64,000 nucleotides of DNA from an uncultured Desulfobacterales bacterium. GTDB lineage: Bacteria; Desulfobacterota; Desulfobulbia; Desulfobulbales; Desulfocapsaceae. Below the pieces are notes generated by a model that saw only the letters and a list, made by a program, of their open reading frames with translations, did no database searches and was not told the DNA's origin. The stretch covers positions 1 through 64,000 of the forward strand of contig CALGIJ010000031.1 in assembly GCA_937915545.1 (NCBI GenBank), read 5' to 3'. Shown piece by piece: positions 33,778 through 42,416 of this stretch. Numbering within the stretch: position 1 is the first letter of the stretch; the number at the start of each line of letters is the position of its first letter. Made by a program: the position numbers and the translations under genes.

Positions 33778-34113
33778 TTTCCCCCAATCCTTGCGGTTCC
33801 GTACACCGCCGCCATGACTTCTCCTTGCCCTTTTCACGCCACGGTGTCTTTTGCCGCGCCGCAGACTTCGCTGTTGAGAGGCCGCGGCGAACCTGCTATA
33901 ACTGGGCGGTCTGCCCGCCCCTGGACGGCCCTGCCGGACAACCGGCTCGCCGCACCAGGTCCGCTGAGCGACCATGCCCGACACATATTCCCCGGCAGCG
34001 GCACAACCACACCCGCCCACTGGCAGCCGGACGCCGGTCAACCGACCATGGCCGCACCTTGCCGCCCGAAAGGGGCAGCAGTGCAACCGTAACGTTTATC
34101 ACCGCAAACTGCA
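33778..34113. other. divergent intergenic region of 336 bp
   Basis: Lies between the binding-protein gene (minus) and fdhD (plus). Contains the plus-strand promoter at 33874-33902. I found no other feature. Confidence 0.5.
33874..33902 (+). promoter_or_regulatory. sigma-70 promoter reading towards fdhD
   Basis: TTGAGA (33874-33879), a 17-bp spacer and TATAAC (33897-33902). The distance to the fdhD ATG is about 210 bp. Confidence 0.45.
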
Positions 34114-34899
34114 ATGACCACCGCCACCCCCATGAGCACCGCCCTGACCCTCAGCCAGACCACCACCGTCATCACCCCGGAAGGGGCTCGGGAAGAAGAA
34201 GAACATCTGGCCATCGAGACCCCCTACAGCATCGCCCTCAACGACGAGACCATCGGCAGTTCCATGGTGCTGCCGATCGGCCTGGAAGAGTTCGGCGCCG
34301 GCTTCCTCTTCGGCCAGGGCTATATCAAGCAGCCCGAGGAAATCCGCGAGATCCTCGTCTGCCCCGAGGGCCGTATCGCCGTCTACGCCGACGTCGACCA
34401 CGAAAAACCCAAGGAAGTGATCATCACCTCGGGCTGCGGCGGCACGGGAAGGATCTCCAAGGAAATGCTCGAAGGGGCCTTCGACCCCCTGCAGGAGTGC
34501 ACCATCACCTTCGCGGAGATCGCCGAGTTCATCCGCCAGTCCCTGCAGGCCTCGCCGCTCGGCCCGCAGACCCACTGCGTGCACGGCTGCGGCCTGTGGC
34601 AGGATGGCCGGCTGCAGGTCTTCTTCGAGGATGTCGGCCGCCATAACGCCGTCGACAAGGTGCTCGGCGCCATCCTCCTGCGGCGGGCCAGCGCCCGCTC
34701 GGCCATCTACACCACCGGCCGGCTCACCTCGGATATGGTGCTCAAGTGCGCCCGCATCGGCATCCCCATCATCATGTCGCGCACCGCTCCCTCCACCCTC
34801 GGCCTGGCCATCGCCCGCCGCGCCGGGACCACCCTGGTGGCCTACGCCAGGCCGAACCGCCTCAACGTCTTCAACTGCCCGGAGCGCATCGTCTGCTGA
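34114..34899 (+). CDS. fdhD: formate dehydrogenase accessory sulfurtransferase FdhD
   Basis: A 261-aa protein matching FdhD: ETPYSIALND, the cysteine motif TSGCGGTG, HCVHGCGLW, FEDVGRHNAVDKV and TGRLTSDMV. FdhD passes sulfur from a cysteine desulfurase to the bis-MGD cofactor of formate dehydrogenase. The second cysteine of the usual CxxC is Thr here; the first, the important one in E. coli, is kept. ATG 34114 or 34132 could start it; neither has a good ribosome site. Its end overlaps the convergent ddl gene by 29 bp. No formate dehydrogenase lies in the window. Confidence 0.92.
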   Translation: MTTATPMSTALTLSQTTTVITPEGAREEEEHLAIETPYSIALNDETIGSSMVLPIGLEEFGAGFLFGQGYIKQPEEIREILVCPEGRIAVYADVDHEKPKEVIITSGCGGTGRISKEMLEGAFDPLQECTITFAEIAEFIRQSLQASPLGPQTHCVHGCGLWQDGRLQVFFEDVGRHNAVDKVLGAILLRRASARSAIYTTGRLTSDMVLKCARIGIPIIMSRTAPSTLGLAIARRAGTTLVAYARPNRLNVFNCPERIVC

Positions 34900-35857
34900 T
34901 CTCGGTCGGCGAGGGGCCGCGCTCCTCGAGACCGAGTTCGACGAGCGTCTCGAGAAAGGCGGCGAAAGGCAGGCCTTGCACCGCCGCCGCCTGGGGCATC
35001 AGGCTGGTGGCGGTCATCCCCGGGATGGTGTTGGTCTCCAGCAGGCAGCACTCGCCGGAAGCGGTGAGGATCATGTCGGTGCGCGAATAGCCGCGCAAGC
35101 GCAGGGCGCGATGGGCGGCCAGGCCGAGTTCCTGGGCCCGTGAGGTGGCGGCCGCGCCAATCTCCGCCGGGCAGATCTCCCGCGTCGCCCCGGCCTGGTA
35201 CTTGGCCTGGTAGTCGAAGAACTCGTAGCCCGGGCCGGGGACGATCTCGATCACCGGCAGGGCGGTGAGTCGCCGGTTGCCAAAGACGCCGACGGTGAGC
35301 TCCCGCCCTTTCAAGTATTGCTCCACCATCACCTCGCGGTCATGCTCCAGGGCCCGGGCTATACCCGCCGCCAGGTCATCGGCGGTCCTCGCCAGGCTGA
35401 GACCGAGACTCGAGCCCTCGTGCACCGGCTTGACCACCAGTGGCAGACCGAAGCGTCCAATCAGCGCCTCCACATTGATCTCACCCCCCCTCTCAATGAT
35501 GACCCAGTCGGCCACCGGCAAGCCATATAGCCGGTAGAGTTCCTTGGTGAGACCCTTGTCCATGGCGATGGCGCTGCCGAGCACCCCCGAACCCTGGTAG
35601 GGGATGCCGAGAAGATCGAGAAAGCCCTGCACCGTACCGTCCTCGCCGTGCCGACCGTGAAGGAGGATGAAGGCGAAGTCGATAGCCCCGGCATCGGCGG
35701 CCAGCCGAGGCAGGTCACAGGCCGGATCGTAGCGTCTGACGATGAACTTCTGCGGGTCGAGTGCCTTTTCCACCTCGGCGGCGCCGTTGAGGGACACCTG
35801 CCTCTCCCCCGAGGTTCCCCCAGCCAGCAGGGCGATATGCAGTTTATGGTGACTCAT
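34871..35857 (-). CDS. ddl: D-alanine--D-alanine ligase
   Basis: A 328-aa ATP-grasp enzyme with LLAGGTSGERQVSLNGA, LHGRHGEDGTVQGFLDLLGIPY, KPVHEGSSLGLS and the metal-binding end CLLETNTIPGMT. It makes the D-Ala-D-Ala dipeptide for peptidoglycan precursors. It stands alone, away from a mur cluster. Convergent with fdhD. Confidence 0.95.
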   Translation of the reverse strand: MSHHKLHIALLAGGTSGERQVSLNGAAEVEKALDPQKFIVRRYDPACDLPRLAADAGAIDFAFILLHGRHGEDGTVQGFLDLLGIPYQGSGVLGSAIAMDKGLTKELYRLYGLPVADWVIIERGGEINVEALIGRFGLPLVVKPVHEGSSLGLSLARTADDLAAGIARALEHDREVMVEQYLKGRELTVGVFGNRRLTALPVIEIVPGPGYEFFDYQAKYQAGATREICPAEIGAAATSRAQELGLAAHRALRLRGYSRTDMILTASGECCLLETNTIPGMTATSLMPQAAAVQGLPFAAFLETLVELGLEERGPSPTEISRRCAPGS

Positions 35858-36132
35858 GGCTCAAGCCTCTCGCAAAGAGTGAACGGTATCGGACAGATCC
35901 TGGCGCTGAGACCGTGGATTGTCGCGTTTCGACACCAGGCAAGTGTAGCATTTCACCAGGGTAAAAGCTCATTTTTGCTTGTCCTCTCCCCCAGTTTCTG
36001 GTACCGCTGCCATTTTCAACGCAACAATAGCCATCGACAGTGATTTTTTACGTAACATTCTCCATCCTCGCGCACCCCTTACACTCCGACGAATTACCCT
36101 GCGCTCACCTGCGACATCACCCCCTTGAGACT

Positions 36133-37575
36133 ATGCGTGGCAAAATTTTCATCACCTGTCTGGTGCTCGTGCTGAGCTCGGCCCTCTACACCATGCTCCT
36201 CTACAAAGCGGAGAAGACCGCCGACCAGGTGATCGTCGACAAAATCCAGGCGGCTCGTCTCGACGGCTCCCTGCTGGCCAGCGCCTTTCCCCCCTCCTCG
36301 GCGATCTGGACGAGAGACAACCTCTCCGGTCTCGACCAGTCCATCGAAGCCTTTTATGCCTTGATGGTGCTCTACAAAAACATGGATAATCGCTTGGCAC
36401 GCATCATCAACGCCCTCAACCCCGGATACTACCAGGCGGTGGATGACGACATTCCGCAGATGGAAGAAGCCAATCTCGCCGCCTTCGCCAGCAAGGACCA
36501 GCTGGCCGATCGATCAACCTGGAAGATCGCCTACAAGGCCCGTTTCTGGCACGGGGTCAAAGCCGTGCTGCTCTTCTGGTACCGCGACTATCATCTCTCC
36601 CAGCTCTATTGGATGATTCAGATAAGCACCTTCTTCGCCTTCGCCCTGTTTGCCGCCCAGGTGATGTACCTCGACCGTCAGGTCGGACTGGCCCACAGCG
36701 CCTTTACCTTTTCCGCCTTCTTCTGTTCTTCTGTGCTCTTTTTCGGAGGGGTGGCCTACTCCGTGCCCCTGCTCAGCACTGCCCTATGGGGCTGCCTGTG
36801 GCTATTCTTCCGTATGTCGCGGTGGCGGCAGAACCGCAACGCCGAGCTGGCCCTGATCGTCTTCGGCGGCACCCTGCTGTGCTTTTTCTTCCAGCTCGGC
36901 GGTTGTGAGATCTACGCCCTCGCCCTGGTAGTCTTTGTCGAGATCTTCCTGCCAACACAAGACGACCCTCGCGCCACCTTGCGCCGTGCCCTCGAATCCT
37001 GCTTGTTTTTCCTGATAGGGTTCTTTGGCTCGATTCTGCTCAAACATCTCCTCATCGTCTGCCTCTCGGGATCGTTCGACGTGGTTCAGGAACTTATCGC
37101 CAAGATCGCCCAACGCACCGGAGACACCAACGAGGCCGGCACGAAGCTCGGCTATCTCGAAGTGTTCCTGGCCCAATTCCACTGGTACGAGGTTGCCGCG
37201 TATGGCATTGCCGGGCTCACTGCTTTCGTGAACTTCAGCCTGCCCCTCTCGCTGGTCGTTCTGGCGGGCATCCCACTCTGCTGCGCTGTCTTGAAACGGA
37301 CCGGCAAGTCGCAGGAAAGCGAAGCCCTGCTCCTTGGCTATGCCGGTTACACGATGATGCTCGCCTGCGTCGCCGGACGATATATGCTGCTGCGCAACCA
37401 CTCCGACATCCATGTCTTCTTTGTCAGCCGCTACCTCTTCGTCTACGCCGGAACGGTATATTTCTTCATCCTCTGGCTGCTGTTCTTTGCCGTGCGCCTG
37501 AGGAACCAGGTGACATACCCTGCACCAAATCAATCCTCCACGAAAATTCGGTTGACAAAAAATCCTTCTCTTTAG
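36133..37575 (+). CDS. multi-spanning membrane protein of unknown function
   Basis: A 480-aa protein starting at ATG 36133 with a signal-anchor (GKIFITCLVLVLSSALYTMLL). It has a roughly 150-residue extracytoplasmic loop (INALNPGYYQAVDDD...FWHGVKAVLLFWYRDY), then about nine further hydrophobic helices. Organisation resembles lipid-linked glycosyltransferase-like or O-antigen-type membrane proteins, but I see no diagnostic motif. Its last codons contain the -10 region of the rpsU promoter. Confidence 0.6.
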   Translation: MRGKIFITCLVLVLSSALYTMLLYKAEKTADQVIVDKIQAARLDGSLLASAFPPSSAIWTRDNLSGLDQSIEAFYALMVLYKNMDNRLARIINALNPGYYQAVDDDIPQMEEANLAAFASKDQLADRSTWKIAYKARFWHGVKAVLLFWYRDYHLSQLYWMIQISTFFAFALFAAQVMYLDRQVGLAHSAFTFSAFFCSSVLFFGGVAYSVPLLSTALWGCLWLFFRMSRWRQNRNAELALIVFGGTLLCFFFQLGGCEIYALALVVFVEIFLPTQDDPRATLRRALESCLFFLIGFFGSILLKHLLIVCLSGSFDVVQELIAKIAQRTGDTNEAGTKLGYLEVFLAQFHWYEVAAYGIAGLTAFVNFSLPLSLVVLAGIPLCCAVLKRTGKSQESEALLLGYAGYTMMLACVAGRYMLLRNHSDIHVFFVSRYLFVYAGTVYFFILWLLFFAVRLRNQVTYPAPNQSSTKIRLTKNPSL

Positions 37576-37581
37576 TATATA
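37552..37581 (+). promoter_or_regulatory. sigma-70 promoter of rpsU
   Basis: TTGACA (37552-37557), then 18 bp, then TATATA (37576-37581) with AT-rich surroundings. It lies about 100 bp upstream of the rpsU ATG and overlaps the 3' end of the preceding gene. Confidence 0.65.
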
Positions 37582-37681
37582 AACAAGATTGTTGTCATGA
37601 AATCCCGAGGAGTTATATCGACAGCGACTAACTCCTTCAATTCAAAACACAATTGACCAATTCGCCAAAACGGAGTCGCAC

Positions 37682-37876
37682 ATGATTGATGTGGAAGTTC
37701 GAGGAGATCTTGAGTACGCAATCCGCCAGCTGAAGAAAAAGCTGCAGATAGACGGCATCAAAAGAGAGTTGAAACGTCGCGAGTACTACGAGAAACCGAG
37801 CGTCAAGAAGCGCCGCAAGCAGGCCGAGGCCCGGCGCAAACTCCGTAAGTTCAACCGCATGAAGAAAGCGGTGTGA
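37682..37876 (+). CDS. rpsU: 30S ribosomal protein S21
   Basis: A 64-aa basic protein with the S21 signature: IRQLKKKLQIDGIKRELKRREYYEKPS and a Lys/Arg-rich tail. S21 helps initiation by aiding the anti-SD/mRNA interaction. GGAG precedes the ATG. Flanked by its own promoter and a strong 3' hairpin, so it looks monocistronic. Confidence 0.97.
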   Translation: MIDVEVRGDLEYAIRQLKKKLQIDGIKRELKRREYYEKPSVKKRRKQAEARRKLRKFNRMKKAV

Positions 37877-37882
37877 GGTTCG

Positions 37883-37919
37883 TTCGGCAGGGCCCGGCAA
37901 TCGTCCGGGCCCTGCCGAA
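37883..37919 (+). terminator. strong hairpin after rpsU
   Basis: TTCGGCAGGGCCCGG and its perfect complement form a 15-bp stem with a 7-base loop immediately after the rpsU stop. No T-run follows. Confidence 0.6.
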
Positions 37920-37943
37920 CCCCCTGCCCCTTCCGAGAATCCC

Positions 37944-38873
37944 ATGGTGGCCACAGACACCACCGAGGTCATTCTCCCCAGCCCGCACTTCTCCGCAGTT
38001 TACGAACGTTTCCTGCACTACCTCATCTCGGAACGACGCCTGGCGGAAAACACCATTGCCGCCTACGGCGCCGATGTTCTCGCTTTTCTGCGTTTTCTCA
38101 TCGCCCAGGGCGAGACCGCCATTCCCTCCGGGCCCGAGCCGCTGCGCCTCTATCTCGCCGCCGAGACGGCCGCCCGGAAGAGCAGCCGCAGCAACGCCCG
38201 CCGCCTCTCGGCGCTCAAGGCCTTTTTTGCCTTCCTGGTACGCGAAGACCTCGCCGCCGCCAACCCGGTCGACCTTCTCGACCTGCCGCGCCACGGCCGC
38301 ACCTTGCCCAAGGCCCTCTCGCCCCGGGAGATCATGGCCCTGCTCACCCCGCAGGGCGAGCTCGACCCCATCGGCAGGCGCGACAACGCCATGCTCTACC
38401 TCCTCTATGCCACCGGGCTGCGCGTCTCCGAGCTGGTCAACCTGCCGCTGGCCGCCTGCAATCTCTCCGCCGGTTTCGTACGCGTCCTCGGCAAGGGCGA
38501 CAAGGAACGCCTCATCCCCTTCGGCGAGCAGGCGCGGCTGCGCCTCGACGACTACCTCCACCAGGCCCGCCCGCTCATCCTCAAGAAGCGGCGCAGCCCG
38601 TTCCTCTTCGTCACCCGCCTCGGCGGGCCGATGACCCGGCTGCGTTTCTGGCAGATCGTCCGCGCCACCGCACTGGCCGCGGGCATCGCCAAGGACATCT
38701 CGCCGCATATGCTGCGCCACTCCTTCGCCAGCCACCTGCTTAGCCACGGCGCCGACCTGCGCGCGGTGCAGATGATGCTCGGCCATGCCGATATCGCCAC
38801 GACACAGATCTATACCCATATCGACCAGGAACGGCTCAAGTCGACCCACCGCAAGTTTCACCCCCGCAATTGA
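37944..38873 (+). CDS. tyrosine recombinase XerC/XerD family
   Basis: A 309-aa protein: N-terminal SAM-like core-binding domain (about 15-105), then the catalytic domain. The catalytic Arg is in ATGLRVSELVNL, followed by Lys in GKGDKERLIPF, HMLRHSFASH, GHADIATTQIYTHI (nucleophile Tyr). The length and motif spacing are those of chromosomal dimer-resolution Xer proteins rather than phage integrases. It could be XerC or XerD; the dif site is not in view. Confidence 0.92.
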   Translation: MVATDTTEVILPSPHFSAVYERFLHYLISERRLAENTIAAYGADVLAFLRFLIAQGETAIPSGPEPLRLYLAAETAARKSSRSNARRLSALKAFFAFLVREDLAAANPVDLLDLPRHGRTLPKALSPREIMALLTPQGELDPIGRRDNAMLYLLYATGLRVSELVNLPLAACNLSAGFVRVLGKGDKERLIPFGEQARLRLDDYLHQARPLILKKRRSPFLFVTRLGGPMTRLRFWQIVRATALAAGIAKDISPHMLRHSFASHLLSHGADLRAVQMMLGHADIATTQIYTHIDQERLKSTHRKFHPRN

Positions 38874-38976
38874 AGGGGCCTGGCGACGTCAGGGAAAAGC
38901 TTCCCGCCGCTATGGCAATTCCCATCGCAATGGCCTACAATGGGCCGGCAACGATTCCCGCTCGAGAGGACTGCCC

Positions 38977-41649
38977 ATGCGCGTCATAACCACCCACCAC
39001 AACGCCGACTTCGACGGCCTGGCGGCGATGATCGCCGCCCACAAGCTCTACCCCGACGCGGTGCTGGTCTTCTCCGGCTCCCAGGAACGCAACGTGCGCG
39101 AGTTCACTTCACAGAGCCTGCTCTACAATTACGATTTTCATAAGGTCAAGGACATCGACCTGGCCGCCGTCGACACCCTCATCCTCGTCGACACCCGTTC
39201 TTCGGAGCGCATCGGCCCCTTTGCCGCCTGCCTCGACAAACCGGGGCTGAGCCTGCATATCTACGACCACCACCTCTACAATCCCGGCGACCTCAGGGGC
39301 GACCTCGAGGTGATCAGGGATTATGGCTCCACCACCACCATCCTCGTCGATCTGCTCAGGGAGAAGAACATCGCCATCAGCAAGGGCGAGGCGACCATCT
39401 TCGCCCTCGGCATCTACGAGGACACCGGCTCGCTGACCCACCTCACCACCACCCCCGAAGACCTCATGGCCGCCGCCTGGCTGCTGCAGCAGGGGGCCAA
39501 GCTCGACCAGGTGGCGCAGTTTCTCACCCACGAACTCACCGCCGGCCAGATCGAGCTCCTCCACGAGCTGATGAAAAACGCCAAGCAGTACACCATCCAG
39601 GACATCCCCATCGCCGTGGTCACCCACTCCCTGCCCCACTACGTCGACGAGTTCGCCCTGATCGTGCGCCGCTTCATGGCCATGGAGAACCTCAACGTGC
39701 TTTTCGCCCTGATCTCCATGGCCGGGCGCATCTACCTCATTGCCCGCAGCCGCATCGCCGACGTCAACGTCGGCACCATTGCCCGCGACTTCGACGGCGG
39801 CGGCCACGCCACCGCCGCCTCGGCGACCCTCAAGGACCTCACCCTGCTGGAGGCCGAAGAGAAGCTCATCCTCTCCCTGCACCGCCATATCAGCCCGCAG
39901 CCCATCGCCAGCGAGATGATGTCCAAACCGGCGATCACCGTAGCCCCGGAAGCGACCATCGCCGAGGCCCAGAGCCTGCTCACCCGCTACAACATCACCT
40001 CGGCGCCGGTGCGCCCGCGGCTGCGCCCCGACCCGGCCGAAGGCCACGCCATCCTCGGCATCATCACCCGGCAGATCCTCGAAAAGGCGGCCCATCACCA
40101 CCTCGCCGAACGCCCGGTCAGCGAGTACATGTCCACCGAGGTGCGCACCTTGCCGCCAAACGCCACGCTGGCCGACATCCAGCAGCTGATCATCGAAAAT
40201 CGCCAGCGCCTCATCCCCATCGTCGATGGCGACGCCCTCATCGGGGTGATCACCCGCACCGACCTGCTCAACCGCCTCGTCAACGACCCCGCCCACCTGC
40301 CCAAGGACCTGCTGCACGAGGCCGAGCACCCCTCGCTGGCGCGCACCCGCAACCTCAGCCATCTGCTGGCGGAGTGCCTTGGCCGCGACATCATCCGCCT
40401 CCTCCAGGATATCGGCCTGGTCGCCAAGCGCCAGGGCTACAACGCCTTCGCCGTCGGCGGTTTCGTGCGCGACCTGCTGCTCAAGAAGAGCAACCTCGAC
40501 CTCGACATCGTCGTCGAGGGCGACGGCATCCTCTTCGCCAAGCACCTCGCCCAGCACCTCGGCGGCCGCTACCGCACCCACGAACGCTTCAAGACAGCCA
40601 TGGTGCTGATGCCTGACGGCTTCAAGATCGATATCGCCACGGCACGGCTGGAATACTACGAGTACCCGGCAGCCATGCCGACGGTGGAGCTGTCGTCGAT
40701 CAAGCTCGACCTGTGGCGGCGCGACTTCACCATCAACGCCATGGCCATCCACCTCAACCCCGAGCACTTCGGCACCCTGATCGACTTCTTCAACAGCCAG
40801 AACGACCTCAAGCAGAAGACCATCAAGGTGATGCACAACCTCAGCTTCGTCGAGGACCCGAGCCGCATCTTCCGCGCGGTGCGCTTCGAAAAGCGCATGG
40901 GCTTCGAGATCGCCCCGCATACCCGGCGGCTGATCGCCAACGCGGTCAACATGAAGCTCTTCGGCAAGGTCAACGACACGCGCTTCTTCGGCGAGTTGAA
41001 GAGCATTCTCTCCGAGGAGAACCCCCTGCCGGCCCTGGAGCGGCTGGCCGAGTTCGACCTCTTCCAGTTCCTGTGGCCCGACCTGCAGCCACACTGCAAG
41101 TTCGACCGCCGCCTTCACCACCTCATCAGCCAGGCGCGCGACGCCATCTCCTGGTTCAAGCTCCTCTACCTCGACGAGAGCTGCCAGAACTGGATGGTCT
41201 ACCTGCTGGCGATCATGTCGCGCTCGGATCGCGAGGTGCTGGCAGGTTTCTGCCGCCGCTTCGAGGAGACGCCGCGGACCACCGACTACCTCCTCGAGCA
41301 ACGCGACCTCGCCGAAGAGGCCGGGCACCGATTGGCCCGCGAGGGCCGCCATGCCAACAGCCGCATCGTCGAACTGCTCTCCGAGGTCCGCATCGAGGGC
41401 CTGCTCTACCTCATGGCGGCGGCCCGGCGCACCCACGTCAAGAAGGCGGTTTCCCTCTATCTCACCACCTTGCGCCAGGTAGAGCCGGCCTTGAGCGGCA
41501 ACGACCTCATCAAGATGGGCTATGCCCCCGGCCCGCAGTTCAAGAAGATCCTCACCAGTCTCAAGGCGGCGCGCCTCGACGGCCAGGTGCGCGACAAGAA
41601 GGAGGAAATCGCCCTCCTGCGCCGCAATTTTCCTGTCATTGGCGGCTGA
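38977..41649 (+). CDS. DHH phosphoesterase-CBS-polyA polymerase/tRNA nucleotidyltransferase fusion
   Basis: 890 aa in one chain. A DHH/DHHA1 domain (about 1-300; HHNADFDG, IYDHHLYNP, FDGGGHATAASATL) is followed by two CBS repeats (about 308-435; ASEMMSKPAITVAPEATIAEA and VSEYMSTEVRTLPPNATLAD). A class II nucleotidyltransferase domain comes last (about 465-890; VGGFVRDLLLKKSNLDLDIVV, RRDFTINAMAI, EDPSRIFRAVRFEKRMGFEI). The last part adds A or CCA to tRNA 3' ends, or polyadenylates RNA; the DHH part may degrade nanoRNA or cyclic dinucleotides. ATG 38977 follows GAGAGGA. Confidence 0.92.
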   Translation: MRVITTHHNADFDGLAAMIAAHKLYPDAVLVFSGSQERNVREFTSQSLLYNYDFHKVKDIDLAAVDTLILVDTRSSERIGPFAACLDKPGLSLHIYDHHLYNPGDLRGDLEVIRDYGSTTTILVDLLREKNIAISKGEATIFALGIYEDTGSLTHLTTTPEDLMAAAWLLQQGAKLDQVAQFLTHELTAGQIELLHELMKNAKQYTIQDIPIAVVTHSLPHYVDEFALIVRRFMAMENLNVLFALISMAGRIYLIARSRIADVNVGTIARDFDGGGHATAASATLKDLTLLEAEEKLILSLHRHISPQPIASEMMSKPAITVAPEATIAEAQSLLTRYNITSAPVRPRLRPDPAEGHAILGIITRQILEKAAHHHLAERPVSEYMSTEVRTLPPNATLADIQQLIIENRQRLIPIVDGDALIGVITRTDLLNRLVNDPAHLPKDLLHEAEHPSLARTRNLSHLLAECLGRDIIRLLQDIGLVAKRQGYNAFAVGGFVRDLLLKKSNLDLDIVVEGDGILFAKHLAQHLGGRYRTHERFKTAMVLMPDGFKIDIATARLEYYEYPAAMPTVELSSIKLDLWRRDFTINAMAIHLNPEHFGTLIDFFNSQNDLKQKTIKVMHNLSFVEDPSRIFRAVRFEKRMGFEIAPHTRRLIANAVNMKLFGKVNDTRFFGELKSILSEENPLPALERLAEFDLFQFLWPDLQPHCKFDRRLHHLISQARDAISWFKLLYLDESCQNWMVYLLAIMSRSDREVLAGFCRRFEETPRTTDYLLEQRDLAEEAGHRLAREGRHANSRIVELLSEVRIEGLLYLMAAARRTHVKKAVSLYLTTLRQVEPALSGNDLIKMGYAPGPQFKKILTSLKAARLDGQVRDKKEEIALLRRNFPVIGG

Positions 41650-41727
41650 CCCCGCCAGCGGCAGTGCTTACAATGGGGTAAAAGGGGCCGACAGGCGGCA
41701 CCTCCCTCACCTCCACCGCAACGCCCC

Positions 41728-42354
41728 ATGACCAGCTTCGTCACCGAAATCCTCCTGCTTGCCCCGCCGCTGCTCTTCGCCCTGACCATCCACGAGCTGG
41801 CCCACGGCCTGGTCGCCGCCGCCCTCGGCGACCCCACCGCCAGGCTCGCCGGGCGCCTCACCCTCAACCCCTTGAAGCACCTCGACCCCCTCGGCACCCT
41901 GGCCTTCTTCCTCATCAAGTTCGGCTGGGCCAAGCCGGTGCCGGTCAACCCCGGCTATTTTCGCCGCCCTCGACAGGACATGCTCTGGGTGGCCCTGGCC
42001 GGCCCGGTCAGCAACCTCCTCCTCGCCCTGGTCAGCGCCCTGCTCATCAAGCTGCTGCAGCCACTGCTGCAGGCCTCGCCCGGGGCGATGACGCAGGCGA
42101 TAGTGCTGCCGCTGGCGGCGATGCTGGTGGCCTCGGTATGGATCAACCTGGTGCTGGCGGTGTTCAACTTCCTGCCAATCCCGCCCCTCGACGGCGGCCG
42201 CATCCTGGCCGGAGTGCTCCCCGAGGGGATGGCCCGCGGCCTGCGCCGGGTCGAGCCCTACGGCTTTGTCCTCGTCCTGCTGCTCTCCTTCACCGGCGTC
42301 ATCTCACAGACCATCGTGCCCCTCGTCCGCTTCGCCAACAACCTGCTCCTCTAG
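41728..42354 (+). CDS. site-2 protease family protein (peptidase M50)
   Basis: A 208-aa polytopic protein with the zinc motif HELAH (about residue 21), NPLKHLDPLGTL and the second metal site FNFLPIPPLDGGRIL. Small YwhC-type members cleave substrates within the membrane; targets are unknown. No PDZ domain. Starts 78 bp after the fusion gene on the same strand. Confidence 0.9.
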   Translation: MTSFVTEILLLAPPLLFALTIHELAHGLVAAALGDPTARLAGRLTLNPLKHLDPLGTLAFFLIKFGWAKPVPVNPGYFRRPRQDMLWVALAGPVSNLLLALVSALLIKLLQPLLQASPGAMTQAIVLPLAAMLVASVWINLVLAVFNFLPIPPLDGGRILAGVLPEGMARGLRRVEPYGFVLVLLLSFTGVISQTIVPLVRFANNLLL

Positions 42355-42416
42355 CGGCACAGCGGGCCCGCTCCCCAGGCGGTGCCACGCTCCCCGGTGC
42401 TGACAAGTCGGCCCGC

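Noticed and set aside
37944..38873. Tyrosine recombinase as a sign of an integrated element
   Set aside because: Its length and motifs fit chromosomal XerC/XerD, and no att-like repeats, tRNA gene or mobile genes surround it.
39109..41436. Minus-strand open frame of about 775 codons opposite the DHH-CBS-PAP gene
   Set aside because: The opposite strand has three well-defined domains; this frame is compositionally biased (Val/Glu/Gly/Asp) with no motif.
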